In this document: positions 58,089 through 64,000 of the stretch, in pieces
Layout: every line of letters begins with the position of its first letter
Position numbering within the stretch: the first letter of the stretch is position 1
DNA from: Scortum barcoo
Lineage: Eukaryota > Chordata > Actinopteri > Centrarchiformes > Terapontidae
Length of the DNA: 64,000 nt
NCBI GenBank assembly: GCA_023238725.1
Contig: CM041554.1
Coordinates: 23,732,050-23,796,049 of the forward strand
Reading direction: 5' to 3'
The notes under the pieces: generated by a model
The model's database searches: none
Told to the model about the DNA's origin: nothing
Seen by the model: the letters and a program-made list of their open reading frames with translations, nothing else
Program-made: the position numbers and the translations under genes

Positions 58089-58298
58089 TTAAAAAAGGCT
58101 CTAAATATCAAATTTTACATTTGATGCCACATGCATGATGTCAGGTTGGCAGTGCCCTGAGCAAATAGTGAACATCCACACCAGTATCGATGATCCATGA
58201 AAAATAAACTGAAATAAAAAATGCAGTATAGTGGTAGTTAGTATTAAAAGTATAAATTACTATTATTATTTATTATTATAAAAGAGAACATAAGTCAG

Positions 58299-58805
58299 GT
58301 GTTATGTCTGAGACTGTGGCAATTTAGGTTGATTCCATTTGTACCTGCACAGACTTCAGTTCATTGCCTTTTGTGTTGTTATATACTGTTAAGAGACACT
58401 GCGTTCTTTGTGATCATTTTGGAAATCTGGGGAAAAGTCATCTTCACAATGTTGCCACACGATGTCCTGTTTGTGTCAACCCACCAAACAGTCAGCAGCA
58501 TCCCAGTGGTAATCAGGCACTGCCTAATGCAGATTAAGTGTAGATTACTCAACAGTAAACAAAATCTTTCGAGCAATAGTTGGGATTTCTTGTCAGGACG
58601 CTGCGGAGACTTATTCACAAGTATTAATATTGATGCATGTATTAGCTCCAGCTCAGATCCCCGTGTTAAAACATTTGCCTGCCAAACAATGACTGGTCAG
58701 ATCCAGCACGTTGGAAGAAAGGAAATTTCAAGCCACAACACGACATGTAATAAGATGTGGAAGACATCCACACAGTACAATGCATTATTCAATCCCCTGT
58801 CTTAA
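58299..58805 (+). other. 168-codon open frame, unidentified, probably not a gene
   Basis: An ATG-started frame of 168 codons, the longest ATG frame outside low-complexity and CpG-rich DNA in this window. The sequence is repeat-free and AT-moderate. The predicted peptide has a hydrophobic N-terminal half (for example FFVIILEIWGKVIF) and then polar sequence; no motif was recognised. Codon third positions are not biased as in the likely exons elsewhere. Upstream ATG context, splice sites and a poly(A) signal were not found. Possibly a chance frame in a CNE. Confidence 0.15.
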
Positions 58806-58924
58806 TCATTTCAGCTGTTTGAAGAGGGGAAAGCAGTTAGATAGCATAACTGAATCATATTTCATTTCATTCTTCATTCAACATCACATTATTAATATTT
58901 TATGATATTGTTTTATTCTATTTG

Positions 58925-58973
58925 ATCTCTCTGTGAAGCACTTTGTTAAGAAAAGCGCTATATGAATTAAGTA

Positions 58974-59021
<48 letters not shown>

Positions 59022-59022
59022 C

Positions 59023-59052
<30 letters not shown>
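58925..59052 (+). repeat. L2/SINE-like 3' tail with (ATT)n and (AGT)n
   Basis: CTGTGAAGCACTTTGTTAAG then AAAAGCGCTATATGAATTAA resembles the conserved 3' end of L2-type LINEs and the SINEs that share it ('...GCGCTATATAAAT...'). It is followed by ATT repeats (58974-59021, about 16 units) and AGT repeats (59023-59052, 10 units). Simple repeats commonly grow from such tails. The 5' part of the element is not recognisable. Confidence 0.65.
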
Positions 59053-59053
<1 letters not shown>

Positions 59054-59261
59054 AGTATTATTATTAGTATTACTGTAACTGCATTTGTAAACAGAAAAAA
59101 GAAAAGTCTCATGCAGGACAATCTAGTTCCTGAAGTAAAGTTACTAACAGGTTAAACAAAATCATCAGGTAATTTTGGCACAGCCTTCTTGTTACAGATA
59201 TAGTGTATCAATGTGTCGGTGGAAATAGTAAGAAATTACAAACAGAGCCTCCATTGTTTGT

Positions 59262-59275
59262 CCACCAGGGAGCAC
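59262..59275 (+). promoter_or_regulatory. Possible CTCF site
   Basis: CCACCAGGGAGCAC agrees with the CTCF core CCASYAGRKGGCRS at 13 of 14 positions. Single-motif evidence only. Confidence 0.3.
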
Positions 59276-59299
59276 TGACAAAATTATTTAATCAGAAAC

Positions 59300-59900
59300 T
59301 GTAAAATTTCCCATTAAATCCATATGAAAATTAGATTAGATTTAGCAAATCACTAATTAAATTGTCCATAGATTAAATTTAGACTAAATTAGCAAATCAA
59401 AGGGTCATTTAAGGTTATCAACCTTGTTTACATTGTGCATTTATGTTAAAAATGAACATCTGCCAAAACGTTTTTCAAATTCTATATTGGCCTCAAGACC
59501 AGCCAGACTCTGACAGGGGACACTTTGCTAAGGATCTTTGTACTCTTGGTACTTTGTGCCAAGGTGCATGCTGGCTAATCAGCTAACCAATTGATTTCAA
59601 TGGAGCAAATTCTTTGGCTAAACTGGGTGGGGTAAATGAGTTCTCCCACCCTTAAAAGATTACATGAAGGTGGCACAAGCAGAAACAGGCAATGGTAGAT
59701 GTGTGTTCAGTTTTTCATGTAGTCATTGTCAAACTTGTCAGCCTAAAGTTCCCTTCCCTACTAATTAATTACTTATTATTCTTACTTTTGTGGCTGACAG
59801 ACACATAATGTGTCCACTGTAGTTCTTTAATATGTTCTGGGTGGAGAACACCAGAAAATATGTATATAAATCATTTACACCCACTGTATGCTGTCAGTTC
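59300..59900. other. Non-coding, AT-rich short repeats
   Basis: 59330-59405 has a repeated TTTAGCAAATCA motif. A TATAAATCATTTAC sequence occurs at 59864. No gene or named repeat. Confidence 0.4.
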
Positions 59901-59904
59901 ACTT

Positions 59905-60200
59905 TCGTGGAATCTCTCTGTCCGCTGTTACAAACAGGAGGAATATGTCAGATTGATTTGAAAAGGGCATGTAATCAGCAAAACAAGTAGGTAAGCTTTA
60001 TTCAGCTGTAAGGATCCATCATTTGGATGGTGTCTAACATTATCCTGAGCTCTTCATACAATAATTGATCTAGCAGCATGTTGTCTGCTGATGCTTGTTT
60101 GTCTGCAGCTCAGTCCAGGGGACAGCTGGGAGTTAACATCTGTCAATGAAAGCGCTCCAATTAATCCAATGGATTACAATGATCCATGTGTTATGTTTGC
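59905..60200. promoter_or_regulatory. CNE-like block
   Basis: Repeat-free sequence with CCAATTAATCCAATGGATTA (60157-60176), a cluster of homeodomain TAAT/ATTA cores, plus TAACATCTGTCAATG and GATCCATCATTTGGATGG (60011-, an inverted repeat CCATC/GATGG). Enhancer-like texture only. Confidence 0.28.
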
Positions 60201-60204
60201 ATCC

Positions 60205-62440
60205 TGTCCATGTCTTTTTGATCTAAATTGTTAAAACTAAGGAATGTGAAATTAGTGTTTCTAAAAAAAAAAACACAGCAGCAGTAAAGGATTTGAGAAA
60301 ATATTAGGTGCTGCATAACTCTCAAGCTGTGGGCTGATATTAAAATTTCTGTCAACCTGTCAAATATAAGAGGGAGGTTTGTGGTGAAATCTTCCTGCAG
60401 AATGTTCATCACGTTAATTGCAATTTCCTGTGGTCATGACTCCAGTTTAAGTTGACATCAGATTCTTCAGTAGATAGTGGTATGCAAAAACAGAACCAGA
60501 TGTCAGCACTCACTGACTGACTTTGGGTCAGTCAGCATCTATTCAGCGATAATAACAAGCAAGATGCACAAGGACTGGTGCTCTTAAAGTAAAAATGTTT
60601 CAACATATCAAACTGCAATAGACTATTAGACTTTAATAAGTGTGGTTCAGTCGGTTGTATTTTTGCATTTAGGACTACTTTAAATTCACACTCAGCACAT
60701 CAAATTAACCATGTCCTTCATGAAAACCTGGATAAATAAACTTCACAATTCATAAAATTATCTGAACTCTGAGATCAGAGCACAAATCTTAAGAAAATGA
60801 CTGTGTAGCAGTTAGATAAAATAAAAATAGCAAAACTTCTCTGAATCCAGCCCTGACATAGAGAAGTCCATCTCAGTGATTTGCAACATTATATACCACA
60901 AGAAATATATAAAACCAAACTACAGATGTCTACCTCAGTGTGAATGGTGCAGATTTAGGAAAGAAATTATTTACAACAGAAATCGTTGTTACGTTCATTC
61001 AGATAGACAGCAGATCACACAAAATGCAAGTGAGCAAGTTATGAGAGGGATTCTCTGAAAGCTGCACAGCGTGTACATTATGTACACATAATGTGTAACT
61101 GACACCCTCAACAGTGACATCACAAAAAACAGTGTGCTGCAGACAGGAGAGTTCAATGAGGAGCACGCAGGAACAAAAACACTCATATAGTGCTGCAAGA
61201 TGCACATGTGAGGGAGGACACGGAGAACAAACAAGTCACCGTGGTGACAGATAATACAAAAGACACGTTGGCAGAGGGGGCTGGAGCCCAGTTGGCCCTG
61301 GATGTTACATTGCCTACACCTTAGATCTGGCATCAAAGAACGCCCTCCAGGTGGAAACCAGAAAGCTTTGACATGAGAAAGAGAGGACAGTGATACCTTG
61401 ATCACACTGAAGGCTATAGATGGGAAACTACAAGTACTTGTTGCTTATTTGAAGGCAATTTTTTGTAGAACTTTAGTTTTAAATCAGGATAGGATGATTG
61501 ACACACAGTTTCGTGAAATTCCCAAACAGACATAACATACCCAGTCTGCACTACTTTTCATTCATATAAGATCGCACTGGGCAAAAACAAATCATTTTGA
61601 ATTCAAGATCGTCTCCTCTCTACTGAATAACTTACTACATATTAAGCAAAGATATGGAAGGAGATATTCACATCTCTTATTTGAACTGTCTGTTTTTTCT
61701 GTATATCCGTTATTTATCCAAGGACAGTTGACTGGGTCACCGAACAGCCCATTTGGAGCATTTGCAGTGAAATATGTGGCTCAAGGGCCCTTCAGTGTGA
61801 GAGGGAACCCCATTACCATTAAGACTCCCCTCCCACATTTTTCTATCAGGTTTCAGCGTTTCAACCCTTTGGGTCACATGCCTACTTTCCTCATGTGAAG
61901 GCCCCTGCTGCCTCATTCTGCTCTTCATACATTTAAAAGCAGCTGTCAGAAGATTTATTTTATTCCCAGATCCCTGTGATGTGCAAATGCAGCAATAGCC
62001 TCCGAGGTAATCAAAGGTTTCTGCTCAGGATCACACCTACACAAACTGTTGCATCATGTGCTATTATAATTCTTTTGAGGAGTTTTGCATGTTATATATT
62101 AGACAGAGGCAGCACAAGGGGGGCAAACCAGCTAATATCTCATACATACAACTGTGCACGTCCAAAGGTTAAATGACTGCACCTGTTTTATTGACTTCAC
62201 AGCAATATGCTATCAGCAACTGTTGTGCAACAAGAGAAAAATGAAAAACATTAATAGTCACATCCTGCTGTGAACTCTTAGTGCAGCGATATTAGCCTCA
62301 GGCTGTTCTGTGTGTCTGTGTATGCGTTGACCCTTGCCAGAGATAGCGTGTGTGTACACTAATCCTATTTCCCTACAGTGGGAATGAGAGGTCTTGCTGG
62401 AGACATGGTTATTGTTGGGACAAGATAAGGATGTAATTCG
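60205..62440. other. Non-coding, nothing recognised
   Basis: AT-rich. A near-palindrome ACATTATGT-AC-ACATAATGT lies at 61075-61094. The 136-codon minus frame at 60995-61405 has no family resemblance or splice support. No gene or mobile element supported. Confidence 0.45.
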
Positions 62441-62545
62441 CACACAGGCGCACACATGCGCACACATGCGCACAAAAACTGCAGTACAAAGACAGTAAAA
62501 CTCACACAGAGGAACACAGTAAACACACACACAAACACACACACT
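62440..62545. repeat. GCGCACACAT decamer repeat and CA runs
   Basis: A 10-base unit (GCGCACACAT) repeats about 2.5 times at 62449-62474, followed by a CA-rich stretch to 62545. Confidence 0.8.
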
Positions 62546-62995
62546 CGTAGATCCATAATGGATGTGATTTCCTGGTCTTTCCAAGATCTCAGTTTTTAAG
62601 TTAAGATTTAAGTGGTCCTTGCCTTAATTGTCCCTGGCTTAGGAGTCAGCAGCAGAATGAGGACATTTAAAATGTAATTGTTCCACTGCATAATGTTGTC
62701 CAATCATGTTTAAGTGATGAGCATGGGGCTGAAGCAAGAGCGACATATTCAGTATATAAAGAGTTTGGATGGTGGCTTGTCTGTTCAAAACCAGAAATGT
62801 AAATGTAAAAGTGTATGTAAGTAATTAAACTATGCGTTGATGTTCTCGTCAGTCATCCAGTGAGTGAGCTTACTGCTGTATAATGTAAGCTGCAGTGTTA
62901 CCTCCAAGGCCAGTGTCATTTCATACTATATCATTTTGTGGGGTGACAGATTATGATGTCAGAGTGGGGGGTAAAGTTAGCAGCTCGGTCCCGCT

Positions 62996-63086
62996 CTATT
63001 GGATTCGGGGAAGTTCATACCCTCCATCCTTGCCAAAGTTGTTATCCAAGAAGTTCCTGCTTTTGCCGAACACATGGGTCAGTCCT
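62996..63086 (-). CDS. Candidate terminal coding segment, unidentified
   Basis: On the minus strand, after a possible acceptor (CATGATTCTTACAAAG up to 63087), an open frame of 29 codons reads GLTHVFGKSRNFLDNN, then FGKDGGYELPRIQ, then TAG at 62998-62996. The codons favour C or G at third position (ACC, GTG, TTC, GGC, AGC, AAC, AAG, CCC, ATC), unlike most frames in this window. The frame resumes past the stop (SGTELLTLPPTLTS) before TAA, so it may be a true 3' terminal exon or a broken copy. The flanks show no repeat. I do not recognise the protein. Confidence 0.25.
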
Positions 63087-63154
63087 CTTTGTAAGAATCA
63101 TGACTCTTGCAATCAAAATATGAACAACAAAGCATTAATCTAACATATATGCAC

Positions 63155-63250
63155 TTATCAAGAATCAAGAATCATTTATTGTCATCATGTTTTCACATGA
63201 CGAAATTGGTATTGGTGACTTCCAGCTTTAAATGTAAATATAGTAAAAAG
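63155..63250 (-). repeat. Dispersed fish repeat end
   Basis: CAAGAATCAAGAATCATTTA then TTGTCATCATG and ACGAAATTGGTATTGGTGAC matches the remembered fish repeat 'CAAGAATC(T)TTATTGTCAT...ACAATGAAATT...GGTGACTTCC'. It abuts the AAT microsatellite, which probably grew from its tail. Confidence 0.55.
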
Positions 63251-63285
63251 AATAATAATAGTAAGTAATAATAAAGTAAAAGTAA

Positions 63286-63360
<75 letters not shown>
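63245..63360. repeat. (AAT)n microsatellite
   Basis: About 24 uninterrupted AAT units at 63287-63360, preceded by imperfect AATAAT/GTAAGTAAT. Frames of Leu or Tyr repeats on the minus strand are artefacts. Confidence 0.98.
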
Positions 63361-64000
63361 TGTACACATCATAGGCTTTTTCATCAGGATGTGTGACAAT
63401 TATCTCAGTGTTAAGCAGATATACCAAGCACACCTTTCAACACCATGAATGCCATGAAGGCAGCATTTCCATCACTTTGACAACAACACAGTGATTGACT
63501 GACGCACATACAGACAAATCATTGCTGACTTCAGGCGTTCACACGGCTTATGTTTTCATATTGGGTTAGACAATAATGAGTGGGATAGAACATGATAATG
63601 TAAGCACCGAAAACAAGTATAATATTATAATTATTATTTCAAATGTAATGAAAGAAGGGACAATATGGTAGTGAATGTTGACAACTGGGACATATTAGTA
63701 TTTTACAGATATCTGTCGGGACTCAGGACACCCAGCTTGAATCTGGGACGATCCATGACAAACCAGGACTTTAAGAGGGTTCTCACTGGAAATGCACCTA
63801 ACATTAGCTTAATTAGCTAACTAGCTACAGCTATAAAATCAGATAGTGACAGTTGTGATTTCACAAGGCAAAATCAATGGCAGCGTGCTACAAATGATAA
63901 GCCTTCTTCCGTTATCGCTGTAAACATAATGTGCCACTAAAACAAACAAAAAAAAAGGTTTAAAAACCCCATAGCCTTATTTGTTTTTATGTAATTAGGT
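63361..64000. other. Non-coding, nothing recognised
   Basis: AT-rich sequence to the right edge, with a TTAGCTTAATTAGCTAACTA patch near 63805-63825. No gene or mobile element identified. Confidence 0.45.

Noticed and set aside
60995..61405. 136-codon minus-strand frame
   Set aside because: Cys/Val/Leu-rich with no motif, no splice context, and a competing overlapping frame.
1..64000. tRNA, rRNA, CRISPR array, operon, phage or plasmid features
   Set aside because: No tRNA T-loop consensus, rRNA segment, direct-repeat/spacer array or dense bacterial-type coding was seen. Tandem arrays here are microsatellites without unique spacers.

Overview
The window reads as teleost fish nuclear DNA. It is AT-rich, packed with dinucleotide and trinucleotide microsatellites, has no long coding ORF, and carries decayed mobile elements typical of ray-finned fish: Rex3 (RTE) LINE, Tc1/mariner, Tigger/pogo, hAT/Tol2-like, Ty3/gypsy with a solo LTR, TTAA-type DNA elements, an L2-like 3' tail and very common fish interspersed repeats. 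Nothing suggests a bacterial, plasmid or phage origin. No tRNA, rRNA, CRISPR or operon structure was seen.

Layout. 1-4.2 kb: pyrimidine tracts and CA/TG repeats, probably intron. 4.1-5.9 kb: the only clear CpG-rich stretch, interpreted as a promoter. On its minus side lies a probable non-coding first exon ending in a strong GTAAGAG donor at 4183/4182. On its plus side an open frame starts at 5419 with a signal-peptide-like N terminus and a possible donor about 66 bases later. A divergent gene pair is possible, but neither gene can be named. 6-20 kb: non-coding DNA with microsatellites, one abundant fish repeat (8.8-9.3 kb), a short dispersed repeat (16.2 kb) and blocks of complex sequence that could be conserved non-coding elements (CNEs). 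20.8-32.2 kb: the densest mobile-element region, with an IS630/DDE_3-type transposase remnant, a Ty3/gypsy RNase H remnant and a solo LTR nested in a TTAA-flanked element. 32-42 kb: microsatellites, a MITE, a possible coding exon with a poly-A frameshift (36.4-36.6 kb), and two Rex3/RTE reverse-transcriptase fragments. 42-52 kb: a good CNE candidate (42.5-43.0 kb), two adjacent hairpin/palindrome structures (47.0 kb), a Tc1 transposase remnant (48.9-49.3 kb), a TATA-containing promoter-like block (50.4-50.8 kb) and a long pyrimidine/purine switch. 52-64 kb: Tigger and hAT deletion derivatives, a paired E-box, a 168-codon open frame, an L2-like tail with ATT/AGT microsatellites, and a large AAT repeat.

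No set of genes working together can be shown. The most economical reading is a gene-poor regulatory flank, or long introns, around one or two CpG-island promoters. I found no convincing new biological system. The items best worth checking are the candidate exons, the CNE-like blocks, the miRNA-like hairpin with its adjacent 30-bp perfect palindrome, and the nested LTR/TTAA element.
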